Of a stretch of 64,000 bases of DNA, positions 51,120 to 58,918 are shown in pieces; the first letter of the stretch is position 1; the number at the start of each line of letters is the position of its first letter. The stretch lies in the NCBI RefSeq assembly GCF_014287475.1, contig NZ_JACOPF010000001.1:434001-498000 (forward strand), written 5' to 3'. Source of the DNA: Mediterraneibacter hominis (GTDB lineage Bacteria > Bacillota > Clostridia > Lachnospirales > Lachnospiraceae). Under the pieces are notes generated by a model. It was not told the DNA's origin and did not search any database. It saw nothing but the letters and a program-made list of their open reading frames with translations. The translations under genes and the position numbers were made by a program.

Positions 51120-51770
51120 ATGACTGTGGAAGAAAGAGGAATATCCCGTGCAGTGATTGGACGACTGCCAAGATATTACAGATATTTAGGAGAATTGCTG
51201 GAAGCGGGAGTAGAAAGAATCTCTTCAAGTGATTTGAGTAAGAAGATGCGTGTGACGGCGTCGCAGATAAGACAAGATTTAAATAACTTTGGAGGGTTTG
51301 GACAACAGGGATACGGCTATAACGTAAAATATCTTTATACAGAGATAGGAAAGATACTAGGGCTCAACAGAGAGCATCCGATTATTATTATAGGAGCAGG
51401 AAACTTAGGACAGGCGCTTGCGAATTATGCTTCTTTTGAAAAAAGTGGATTTACTTTGAAAGGTCTTTTTGATGTGAATCCTCGTTTGGAAGGGGTTTCT
51501 ATTCGTGGAATTCCGGTTCGAATGATGGATGATCTAGAAGAATTTCTTCAGAAAAATGAGATCGAAATTGCAATTTTAACATTGCCTAAGTCTAAAGCAA
51601 TTGAAGTGGCAGAGCTGGTAATTGAGAATGGCATTCGGGCAATCTGGAATTTTGCGCATACAGATTTAAATCTTCCGGAAGATGTAATTGTGGAAAACGT
51701 ACATCTTTCAGACAGTCTGATGAAGCTTTCTTATAATATCAGCCGTTATAATGAAGAGCATCAGAAATAA
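51120..51770 (+). CDS. rex: Redox-sensing transcriptional repressor Rex
   Basis: A 216-aa NADH/NAD+ sensor. N-terminal winged helix (about 8-75; AVIGRLPRYYRYLGEL, VTASQIRQDLNNFGGFGQQGYGYNV) and a Rossmann domain with GAGNLGQALANY (near 92-103), then the domain-swapped C-terminal helix. Rex represses fermentative genes until NADH rises. It starts at ATG 51120 just after GGAGGGCG. A terminator-like hairpin (51791-51820) follows, so it is probably monocistronic or partly read through to nnr. Confidence 0.96.
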   Translation: MTVEERGISRAVIGRLPRYYRYLGELLEAGVERISSSDLSKKMRVTASQIRQDLNNFGGFGQQGYGYNVKYLYTEIGKILGLNREHPIIIIGAGNLGQALANYASFEKSGFTLKGLFDVNPRLEGVSIRGIPVRMMDDLEEFLQKNEIEIAILTLPKSKAIEVAELVIENGIRAIWNFAHTDLNLPEDVIVENVHLSDSLMKLSYNISRYNEEHQK

Positions 51771-51790
51771 CAGTGCCGGTACCGGCAGAG

Positions 51791-51832
51791 ACGTGTAATC
51801 AGGATTTCCTTTTTACACGTTCTTTCATTTTT
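51791..51832 (+). terminator. Terminator after rex
   Basis: ACGTGTAA (51791-51798) pairs with TTACACGT (51813-51820), followed by TCTTTCATTTTT. Confidence 0.7.
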
Positions 51833-51885
51833 ATGAGCAGGGAAGCTTGAAGCTGAAATATTTTCAAGAAAGAGAGGAAAAATTT

Positions 51886-53385
51886 ATGCGGTATCTTCCA
51901 GATGGGATGTGGATGCAGAAGGCAGATACACATACCATAGAAAATATTGGGATTCCATCGATGGTACTGATGGAGCGCGCGGCATTAAAGACGGTAGAGA
52001 TTATGGAAAGGGAGCAAATAAACCTGCACAAGGCATTGATTGTATGCGGCAGCGGAAATAACGGTGGAGATGGCTTTGCGATAGCGCGGCTTTTAATGGA
52101 AAAAGGCTATACTCCTACCGTTGTATTTGCAGGAAAGGAGCAGTCGTTAAGTGCACAATGCCGCTTGCAAAAAGAAATTATTGAAAAGCTGGGAATTGTG
52201 CCATGCACAGAAATTTTACCGGATGAATATACTGTTGTAATAGACGCGCTTTTTGGCGTGGGGTTAAGCAGAGAGATACAAGGGCATTATGCAGAAATAA
52301 TAGAACAGATGAATCAGATACAGGCAGAAAAGGTTGCTGTTGATATTCCCTCGGGTATTCATGCAGGTAATGGCCGCGTGATGGGAACGGCATTTCGGGC
52401 AGAACTGACGGTTACATTTGCGTGTGAGAAGCTTGGGTGTGTCTTATATCCGGGGAAAAATTATGCGGGAAAAGTAATTTCGGCAGAAATTGGAATCTGT
52501 ACAGAAATTTTTAAGGAAGCTTCTTCTGTGTGTTTTGCGTATGAACGGGACGATCTCTATAAGAACCTTCCGAAACGAAAAGCAGATTCTCATAAAGGAA
52601 CCTATGGGAAAGTTCTTATGATTGCAGGAAGTAAAGGAATGGCAGGAGCAGCGTATCTGGCGGCAAAAGCTGCTTATACTGCGGGCGCTGGTCTGGTGCA
52701 GATTTATACTGCCCAGGACAACCAGGTGATCTTGCAGCAGCTTTTGCCGGAGGCGATTATTGAGGTCTATAGAGAGTATGATAAAGAACAGTTGGATCGA
52801 CTATTAGAATGGGCAGATATTGTGTGTATCGGCTGTGGTATAGGACAGAGCAAAACAGCTTCCTCCATTTTGACAGAGACATTAAAGCAAGTGAAGGTTC
52901 CCTGTATCATTGATGCAGACGGGTTGAATCTGTTAAGCCGTCATATGGAACTTTTAAAGGACAGAAAAGGGGCGTGGATACTCACACCGCATATGAAAGA
53001 GATGTCGCGTCTTACAGGACGCAGTATAGAAGAGTGGAAAGAAAATCGTCTGGAAGGACTTGTTGCTTTTACACAGAAATATCCTGTAGTATGTGCGCTC
53101 AAAGACAGCAGAACGGTTGTGTCTGCCGAAGGAAAACAACTGTTTGTAAACACAGCGGGAAGCAGTGCGATGGCAAAAGCCGGCTCCGGTGATGTGCTTG
53201 CAGGGACGATCACTGGACTAACTGCCCAGGGGCTGTCCCCTTATGAGGGATGTATTCTGGGGGTATATCTTCACGCCTGCGGAGGAGAGGAAGCAGCAAA
53301 AGAAAAAGGGGAATACAGTGTGCTGGCAGAAGATTTGATATGCGGTATACAAAGATGCCTGAAAAATGTGAAGGAGAGAGAATAA
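51886..53385 (+). CDS. nnr: Bifunctional NAD(P)H-hydrate epimerase / ADP-dependent NAD(P)H-hydrate dehydratase
   Basis: A 499-aa repair enzyme. The N-terminal YjeF_N epimerase domain (about 10-215) has GSGNNGGDGFAIARLL and VIDALFGVGLSREI; the C-terminal ribokinase-like dehydratase domain (about 230-495) has KGTYGKVLMIAGSKGMAGAA, IDADGLN, LTPHMKEM and AGSGDVLAGTITGL. It restores damaged NADHX and NADPHX. The ATG at 51886 (after GAGAGG) is preferred to a TTG 13 codons upstream. The domain order and length are normal for bacteria. It sits just before alr, with two bases between. Confidence 0.95.
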   Translation: MRYLPDGMWMQKADTHTIENIGIPSMVLMERAALKTVEIMEREQINLHKALIVCGSGNNGGDGFAIARLLMEKGYTPTVVFAGKEQSLSAQCRLQKEIIEKLGIVPCTEILPDEYTVVIDALFGVGLSREIQGHYAEIIEQMNQIQAEKVAVDIPSGIHAGNGRVMGTAFRAELTVTFACEKLGCVLYPGKNYAGKVISAEIGICTEIFKEASSVCFAYERDDLYKNLPKRKADSHKGTYGKVLMIAGSKGMAGAAYLAAKAAYTAGAGLVQIYTAQDNQVILQQLLPEAIIEVYREYDKEQLDRLLEWADIVCIGCGIGQSKTASSILTETLKQVKVPCIIDADGLNLLSRHMELLKDRKGAWILTPHMKEMSRLTGRSIEEWKENRLEGLVAFTQKYPVVCALKDSRTVVSAEGKQLFVNTAGSSAMAKAGSGDVLAGTITGLTAQGLSPYEGCILGVYLHACGGEEAAKEKGEYSVLAEDLICGIQRCLKNVKERE

Positions 53386-53387
53386 TT

Positions 53388-54554
53388 ATGAAATCATACA
53401 GCAGAGTATGTGCAGATATAAATTTGGATGCAGTTGCCTGCAATATGGAGCAGATGAAAAACAGAATCGGTCAGGAAGCCAGACTTGTGGCAGTTTTAAA
53501 GACAGACGGATATGGACATGGAGCAATTCCCATTGCGGAAATGCTAGAGGGGACAGAGTATGTATGGGGATATGCGACCGCATCATTAGAGGAAGCAGTT
53601 CTTTTGAAAAAGGAAGGGATAAGGAAACCAGTATTGGTTTTAGGCTGCGTTTTCCCAGAGCAATATGAGGAAATGATTCGCAACGAAATTCGGGCTGCAG
53701 TATATACAGAAGAAAGTGCGGCGGCAATGGCAAGGATGGCAGTGGAAATGGGAAAAACAGCCTATTTTCATATAAAAATAGATACCGGTATGGGGCGGAT
53801 TGGTTTTCCAGTCTGCAAAGAAAGCGTAGAACAGATTGCATGTATCAGCTCTTATGAGAATGTCTGTCTGGAAGGAATGTTTACTCATTTTGCGAAAGCA
53901 GATGAGACAGATAAAACATATACGTTGGAACAGCACGAGAAATTTCAGTGGATGAAGCATAAAATGGAAGAAAAACAAATTCACATACAGTATTATGACT
54001 GTGACAATAGTGCAGGAATCATTGATTTGCCTGCTATGCGGCATGATTTGGCAAGAGCAGGCATTGCCATGTATGGCCTGTACCCTTCAAAAGAAGTAAA
54101 AAAAGAAACAGTAAAATTAAAACCGGCGCTTGAGCTTGTAAGTCATGTCATCTATGTAAAGGAAGTGGAGAAAGGGACTTCTATCAGTTACGGCGGTACC
54201 TTTACAGCACAAAAGAAAATGAAAGTCGCCACAATTCCAGTAGGATATGGAGACGGGTATCCGCGTGCTCTTTCCAATAAAGGGGAAGTACTGATACATG
54301 GGAAAAGGGCAAAGATTCTTGGGCGTATTTGTATGGATCAGTTTATGGTAGATGTGACAGATATTCAGGATGTTTCTTTCATGGACAGAGTGGTTCTGGT
54401 TGGAAAGGATGGAAAAGAAGAAATTACAGTTGAAGAGCTCAGTGATTTAAGCGGCAGATTTCCCTATGAGTTTGTGTGCTGCTTGGGGAAAAGAATTCCG
54501 AGAAATTATTGGAGGGGCGGCAAACTGATACGGCAGTCAGACTCCTTTTCGTAA
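53388..54554 (+). CDS. alr: Alanine racemase
   Basis: A 388-aa PLP enzyme producing D-alanine for the cell wall. The Schiff-base Lys is in AVLKTDGYGHG (near K39), the second catalytic residue is the Tyr of SISYGGTF, and GKRAKILGRICMDQFMVDVT and GRFPYEFVCCLGKRIPR are the C-terminal signatures. The ATG at 53388 follows AAGGAGAG. It lies in the nnr-alr-mazF gene order common in Firmicutes. Confidence 0.96.
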   Translation: MKSYSRVCADINLDAVACNMEQMKNRIGQEARLVAVLKTDGYGHGAIPIAEMLEGTEYVWGYATASLEEAVLLKKEGIRKPVLVLGCVFPEQYEEMIRNEIRAAVYTEESAAAMARMAVEMGKTAYFHIKIDTGMGRIGFPVCKESVEQIACISSYENVCLEGMFTHFAKADETDKTYTLEQHEKFQWMKHKMEEKQIHIQYYDCDNSAGIIDLPAMRHDLARAGIAMYGLYPSKEVKKETVKLKPALELVSHVIYVKEVEKGTSISYGGTFTAQKKMKVATIPVGYGDGYPRALSNKGEVLIHGKRAKILGRICMDQFMVDVTDIQDVSFMDRVVLVGKDGKEEITVEELSDLSGRFPYEFVCCLGKRIPRNYWRGGKLIRQSDSFS

Positions 54555-54623
54555 ATAGTTCCCTCTTTCATTGAATACCTCCGAAAAAAATGGAAATACT
54601 CAGAAAATAAAGGCAGATGCAAA

Positions 54624-54641
54624 GGGCAGACATGTCTGTCC
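54624..54641. promoter_or_regulatory. Palindrome upstream of the MazF-like gene
   Basis: GGGCAGACATGTCTGTCC at 54624-54641 is palindromic apart from one G-T position (core CAGACATGTCTG perfect). It lies 50 bases before the toxin start. It may be an operator or the end of the alr transcript. The rest of 54555-54690 holds no ORF above 10 codons. Confidence 0.45.
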
Positions 54642-54690
54642 GGCAGTGGTGCCATGTATGACAAAGTAAAAAATCGGAGCGTGGAAAAAA

Positions 54691-55038
54691 TTGATTATTA
54701 GAAGAGGGGATATATATTATGCGGATTTAAGCCCGGTGATTGGGTCAGAACAGGGCGGGATCCGTCCGGTATTAATCATACAGAATAATGTGGGAAACCG
54801 GCATAGCCCGACGGTTATTTGTGCGGCTATTACCTCCAGGATGAATAAGGCGAAGCTTCCCACACATATAGAGATCAGCACGAAAGACTACCAAATCGTA
54901 AAGAATTCCGTTATCTTGCTGGAACAGATTCGGACGATTGACAAGCAGCGGCTCAAGGAGTTTGTCTGCCATATTGATACCGGCATGATGCGAAAAGTAG
55001 ATGAGGCAATCCGGATCAGTCTAGAGCTTCCTACATAG
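54691..55038 (+). CDS. MazF/PemK-family endoribonuclease toxin, no visible antitoxin
   Basis: A 115-aa protein of the EndoA/NdoA type. Family motifs [50 protein letters not shown] and [17 protein letters not shown] are all intact, so the mRNA interferase should be active. The start is a TTG (54691), with GGAG about 11 bases upstream; no in-frame ATG or GTG fits the conserved N-terminus. In Bacillus a small antitoxin precedes it; here the 136-base gap after alr has no such gene. The antitoxin may be elsewhere or absent. Confidence 0.88.
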   Translation: MIIRRGDIYYADLSPVIGSEQGGIRPVLIIQNNVGNRHSPTVICAAITSRMNKAKLPTHIEISTKDYQIVKNSVILLEQIRTIDKQRLKEFVCHIDTGMMRKVDEAIRISLELPT

Positions 55039-55156
55039 AACGCTTTACAGAATGGGAAAAGAGTGCTAAAATTGTATGGCGTGATAAAAGGCATATTTGA
55101 GGCCTTATAATTTTAGAAAGTAATACAGGAAGATAGAAGAGGAGATTGAAAAAGAG

Positions 55157-55888
55157 ATGTCAGGACATTCTAAATTTGCGAATATCAAACATAAGAAAGA
55201 AAAAAATGATGCCGCAAAGGGGAAAATTTTTACTAAAATCGGAAGAGAGCTGGCGGTTGCGGTAAAGGAGGGCGGCGGTCCAGATCCTGCGAACAACAGC
55301 AGGCTGCGCGACGTGATTGCCAAAGCAAAATCAAACAATATGCCGAATGACACAATTGAGAGAAATATTAAAAAAGCGGCTGGCGAAGGCTCTGCCGACA
55401 ATTATGAACATATTACATATGAAGGGTACGGTCCAAATGGAACAGCAATCATTGTAAAGACATTGACGGATAATAAAAACCGGACAGCGTCCAATGTGAG
55501 GAATGCGTTCACAAAAGGAAACGGAAATGTCGGGACGCCGGGGTGTGTTTCTTTTATGTTTGATGAAAAGGGGCAGATCTTCGTGGCAAAAGAAGACTGC
55601 AAAATGGACTCGGATGAGTTGATGATGATGGCTCTGGACGCAGGCGCGGAGGATTTTATAGAAGAAGAGGACAGCTACGAAATTTTGACGGCTCCTGAAG
55701 ACTTTAGTGAGGTGCGTTTGAAGCTGGAGGAAGCGGGCATTGCAATGGCAGACGCAGAAGTGACCATGATACCCCAGACCTATGTAGAGCTTACGAATGA
55801 GGAAGATATAAAAAATATCCAGAAGACTTTAGACTTGCTGGAAGAAGATGATGATGTCCAGGATGTGTATCATAACTGGAATGAATAA
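55157..55888 (+). CDS. YebC/PmpR-family protein (TACO1-like translation/transcription factor)
   Basis: A 243-aa member of the YebC group. N-terminus [22 protein letters not shown] and [17 protein letters not shown], then [26 protein letters not shown], and the C-terminal domains with [10 protein letters not shown] and MIPQTYVEL. These proteins have been described as transcription regulators and, more recently, as translation factors easing proline-rich stalls. Complete. A typical single-copy housekeeping gene; it is followed 12 bases later by the CFI-box protein. Confidence 0.95.
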   Translation: MSGHSKFANIKHKKEKNDAAKGKIFTKIGRELAVAVKEGGGPDPANNSRLRDVIAKAKSNNMPNDTIERNIKKAAGEGSADNYEHITYEGYGPNGTAIIVKTLTDNKNRTASNVRNAFTKGNGNVGTPGCVSFMFDEKGQIFVAKEDCKMDSDELMMMALDAGAEDFIEEEDSYEILTAPEDFSEVRLKLEEAGIAMADAEVTMIPQTYVELTNEEDIKNIQKTLDLLEEDDDVQDVYHNWNE

Positions 55889-55900
55889 CAAGGAGGAGCT

Positions 55901-56653
55901 ATGATTCAGGACACTCTTAAGAATGATATGATCGATTTATATAAGAAAACGTTCGATTATAAGTTCCAGAAAAAAACATATGAATCCGATATCAATGAAT
56001 TAAAAGATACATATGCCGGACTACTGAAAGATGTGGCATCTGCATGTGAAGGCACAGAGGAGGACATGACAGAAGTAGCTTCCTGTGTACCAGAGTATGT
56101 GGCAGAGCAGCTTGCAAAGATGCCAAATAAAAGGAAACGGGAGATTGCTGCGTTAGATTACAATATGAATATGGTTTCCTATTTTGTGCCCTTGATGGGA
56201 GAAGCGCCGTCACTGATGGCAAAAGAGATGACACAAAAAATGGTGGAAATCTGGAATGAAAAGATGCCGGAGTTTAAAATTGGACATTCTACAGTCTCCG
56301 GCATACAAGGCGGCTTTAAGAAAGGGATTTTCTGCTATATAACTACAGCAGTGTGCCAAAGCCTCGACAGACCGGATGACTGTTATGAATTGACTACACT
56401 TAGAGAATACAGAGACCAGTATCTTCTTGCAACCAAAGAGGGGGAAGAGATTGTGAAGGAATATTACAACATTGCCCCTACTATTGTAAAAAGAATAGAC
56501 AAGGAACCAAAAGCGGCAGAGATTTACAGAAATATATGGGAAGTGTACTTAAGCCCTTGCATTCATTTGATTGAAGAAAATAAAAAAGAAGAATGTAAAG
56601 CACTATATACAGACATGGTCAGGAAGCTGGAAGAAAAATATTTATATTCATAA
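55901..56653 (+). CDS. Uncharacterised protein with CFI-box-like C-terminal motif
   Basis: A 250-aa soluble protein without signal or membrane segment. The first 140 residues are helical and charged (Lys/Glu, YKKTFDYKFQKKTYESD). From about 145 it has GIFCYITTAVCQSLDRPDDC followed by YELTTLREYRDQYLL and YYNIAPTIVKRI, which resembles the CFI-box domain (consensus C-F/Y-I-A/T-T-A-x then LRxFRD). In other proteins this box is C-terminal and its role is not understood. Here it sits mid-protein with about 75 residues behind it. It is tightly linked to yebC. Function unknown. Confidence 0.7.
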   Translation: MIQDTLKNDMIDLYKKTFDYKFQKKTYESDINELKDTYAGLLKDVASACEGTEEDMTEVASCVPEYVAEQLAKMPNKRKREIAALDYNMNMVSYFVPLMGEAPSLMAKEMTQKMVEIWNEKMPEFKIGHSTVSGIQGGFKKGIFCYITTAVCQSLDRPDDCYELTTLREYRDQYLLATKEGEEIVKEYYNIAPTIVKRIDKEPKAAEIYRNIWEVYLSPCIHLIEENKKEECKALYTDMVRKLEEKYLYS

Positions 56654-56677
56654 GAAAAGACAGGTGAAGGAGAGAAG

Positions 56678-57952
56678 ATGAGTAACTATAAAATAGAAAC
56701 AAAATGCATACAGTCCGGTTATGAACCAGGAAACGGAGAACCTAGAATTCTTCCGATTTACCAGAGCACGACATTTCGCTATACAAGCAGTGAGCAGATG
56801 GGACGCCTTTTTGATTTGGAAGAGACAGGGTATTTCTATACAAGACTGCAAAATCCTACCAATGATGCGGTAGCCGCCAAAATCTGTGATTTGGAGGGCG
56901 GAGCAGCGGCGATGCTGACTTCTTCCGGCCAGGCAGCTAACTTTTATGCAGTTATGAATATCGCCGGCGCAGGAGATCATATTGTCTGTGCATCTGCGCT
57001 TTATGGGGGTACTTATAATCTTTACGCGCATACAATCCGTAAAATGGGCGTAGAGGCGACCTTTGTAGATCCGGATTGTACAGAAGAAGAGTTAAACGCC
57101 GCATTTCAAGAGAACACAAAAGCTGTATTCGGCGAGACAATCGCTAATCCGGCTCTGGTTGTGCTGGATTTAGAAAAATTTGCAAAGGCAGCGCATGCGC
57201 ATGGTGTTCCATTTATTGTAGATAACACATTTGCCACTCCGATTAACTGCCGCCCTATAGAGTGGGGAGCAGATATTGTGACGCACTCCACCACAAAATA
57301 TATGGACGGGCATGCGGCATGTGTCGGCGGAGCAATCATAGACAGCGGAAATTTTGACTGGGAAGCACAGAAAGAAAAATTTCCCGGCCTTACAACACCG
57401 GATGAGACATACCACGGAATTGTATATACACAAAAATTTGGAAAAGGCGCATATATTACGAAAGCCACAGCGCAGCTGATGAGAGACTTGGGCTCTATTC
57501 AAGCGCCTCAGAACGCGTTCCTTTTGAATATCGGATTGGAGACGCTTCATTTAAGAGTCGCGCGTCACTGTGAGAACGCCCAAAAAGCAGCTAAGTTTCT
57601 TCAAGGGCATGAAAAAGTAGCATGGGTCTGCTGTCCGTCACTGCCGGGTGACAAGTACTACGACCTGGCGCAAAAATATATGCCGGACGGTACATGCGGT
57701 GTTCTTACCTTTGGATTAAAGGGCGGAAGAGAGGCTGCGGTTGAAATGATGGACAAACTAAAAATGATTGCGATCGTGACACATGTGGCAGATGCCAGAA
57801 GCTGTGTGCTTCATCCGGCAAGCCACACACACCGTCAGATGAATGAGCAAGAATTGAAGGAAGCAGGAGTGCAGCCTGATTTGATTCGATTCAGTGTAGG
57901 GATTGAGAATATTGATGACATAATTGCCGATTTAGAGCAGGCACTTAAGTAA
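56678..57952 (+). CDS. metY: O-acetylhomoserine sulfhydrylase (MetY type)
   Basis: A 424-aa PLP enzyme of the Cys/Met metabolism family that makes homocysteine from O-acetylhomoserine and sulfide. N-terminus IETKCIQSGYEPGNGEPRIL, PIYQSTTFRY, YTRLQNPTNDAVAAKICDLEGGAAAML, the PLP Asp in IVDNTFATP, the Schiff-base Lys in VTHSTTKYMDGH, and LETLHLRVARH. The length, longer than cystathionine gamma-synthase, is typical of MetY. No SAM or T-box leader fits the 24-base gap before it. A terminator follows. Confidence 0.93.
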   Translation: MSNYKIETKCIQSGYEPGNGEPRILPIYQSTTFRYTSSEQMGRLFDLEETGYFYTRLQNPTNDAVAAKICDLEGGAAAMLTSSGQAANFYAVMNIAGAGDHIVCASALYGGTYNLYAHTIRKMGVEATFVDPDCTEEELNAAFQENTKAVFGETIANPALVVLDLEKFAKAAHAHGVPFIVDNTFATPINCRPIEWGADIVTHSTTKYMDGHAACVGGAIIDSGNFDWEAQKEKFPGLTTPDETYHGIVYTQKFGKGAYITKATAQLMRDLGSIQAPQNAFLLNIGLETLHLRVARHCENAQKAAKFLQGHEKVAWVCCPSLPGDKYYDLAQKYMPDGTCGVLTFGLKGGREAAVEMMDKLKMIAIVTHVADARSCVLHPASHTHRQMNEQELKEAGVQPDLIRFSVGIENIDDIIADLEQALK

Positions 57953-57956
57953 ATTT

Positions 57957-57998
57957 AAAATGGTATGGATGTATACAATTTACATTCATACCATTTTT
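57957..57998 (+). terminator. Intrinsic terminator after metY
   Basis: AAAATGGTATGGATGTA pairs with TACATTCATACCATTTTT (one G-U), ending in a T-run. Confidence 0.85.
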
Positions 57999-58112
57999 AT
58001 CGTATAGGAAACTTTATGAAAAGCAGAATAAATCCTGTAGGATATCCAGATACTAAGAGTAGGTGCAGCTTAAGTAAAAGCAATGTGCAAAAACAACAGG
58101 AGGATATCAAAC

Positions 58113-58850
58113 ATGGAAAAAGAACAGTGGGAAGCTGGACAGGCAGAAGATAGGAAAGAGAAAGAAAAAGAGGAAAATGAGGCAATAAAGGAAATGGGAG
58201 CGCTGAAGCTTACAGAAAGCCAGGGAAAGCATAAAATACAGCTTTTGACGATTATAGGAGAGATTGAAGGACATGAAGCGGTTTCCGGCAACACGAAGGC
58301 TACGAAATATGAACACCTTTTGCCCAGGCTGGCGCAGGCGGAGGAGGATGAGACAGATGGGATCCTGATCTTACTTAATACTCTGGGAGGGGATGTCGAA
58401 GCAGGCCTGGCTATCGCAGAAATGATTGCTTCTTTGAGCAAACCGACGGTATCTTTAGTACTCGGAGGAAGCCATTCTATCGGAGGGCCTCTTGCTGTAT
58501 CGGCTGACTATTCTTTTATTGTGCCTACAGGGACAATGATCATACATCCGGTGCGTTCCACAGGCATGTTTATCGGTGTGATTCAGAGCTACCGCAACAT
58601 GGAGAAAACCCAGGATAGAATTACACAATTTATAGCAGAACATTCGCATATTACTCAGGAACGCCTTTTAGAGCTTATGCTGGATTCTACACAGCTTGTA
58701 AAAGATGTGGGAACCATGCTGGAGGGAAAAGAGGCTGTGGAAGAGGGCTTAATTGATGAAGTCGGTGGGATCAGCCAGGCATTTGAGAAACTCCATGAGC
58801 TGATAGATAAAAGGCTGGAAAAGAGCAGAAAGGAAGATTGTAAAAAATAA
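58113..58850 (+). CDS. ClpP-fold serine protease (TepA-like)
   Basis: A 245-aa S14-type protein. After a charged N-terminal 55 residues, the ClpP core starts with LLTIIGEIEGHE and ILILLNTLGGDVEAGLAIAEMI. The Ser is in GGSHSIGGPLAVSA, the His in TMIIHPVRSTGMFIG, and the Asp in the LDSTQLVKDVG area. It resembles Bacillus TepA (YmfB), a cytoplasmic protease-like protein linked with protein export and spore processes. The ATG at 58113 follows AGGAGG. The next gene is an FtsK/SpoIIIE translocase, as in Bacillus where ymfB neighbours spoIIIE. Confidence 0.9.
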   Translation: MEKEQWEAGQAEDRKEKEKEENEAIKEMGALKLTESQGKHKIQLLTIIGEIEGHEAVSGNTKATKYEHLLPRLAQAEEDETDGILILLNTLGGDVEAGLAIAEMIASLSKPTVSLVLGGSHSIGGPLAVSADYSFIVPTGTMIIHPVRSTGMFIGVIQSYRNMEKTQDRITQFIAEHSHITQERLLELMLDSTQLVKDVGTMLEGKEAVEEGLIDEVGGISQAFEKLHELIDKRLEKSRKEDCKK

Positions 58851-58854
58851 ATAA

Positions 58855-58882
58855 TGACACAGTTTTTAAATAATGCTATACT
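58855..58882 (+). promoter_or_regulatory. Promoter of the FtsK/SpoIIIE gene
   Basis: TGACAC at 58855-58860, 16 bases, extended -10 TGC-TATACT at 58874-58882. Confidence 0.55.
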
Positions 58883-58918
58883 AGATATAGTATGTTTATT
58901 TACCTAAGGGGGAGTTAT

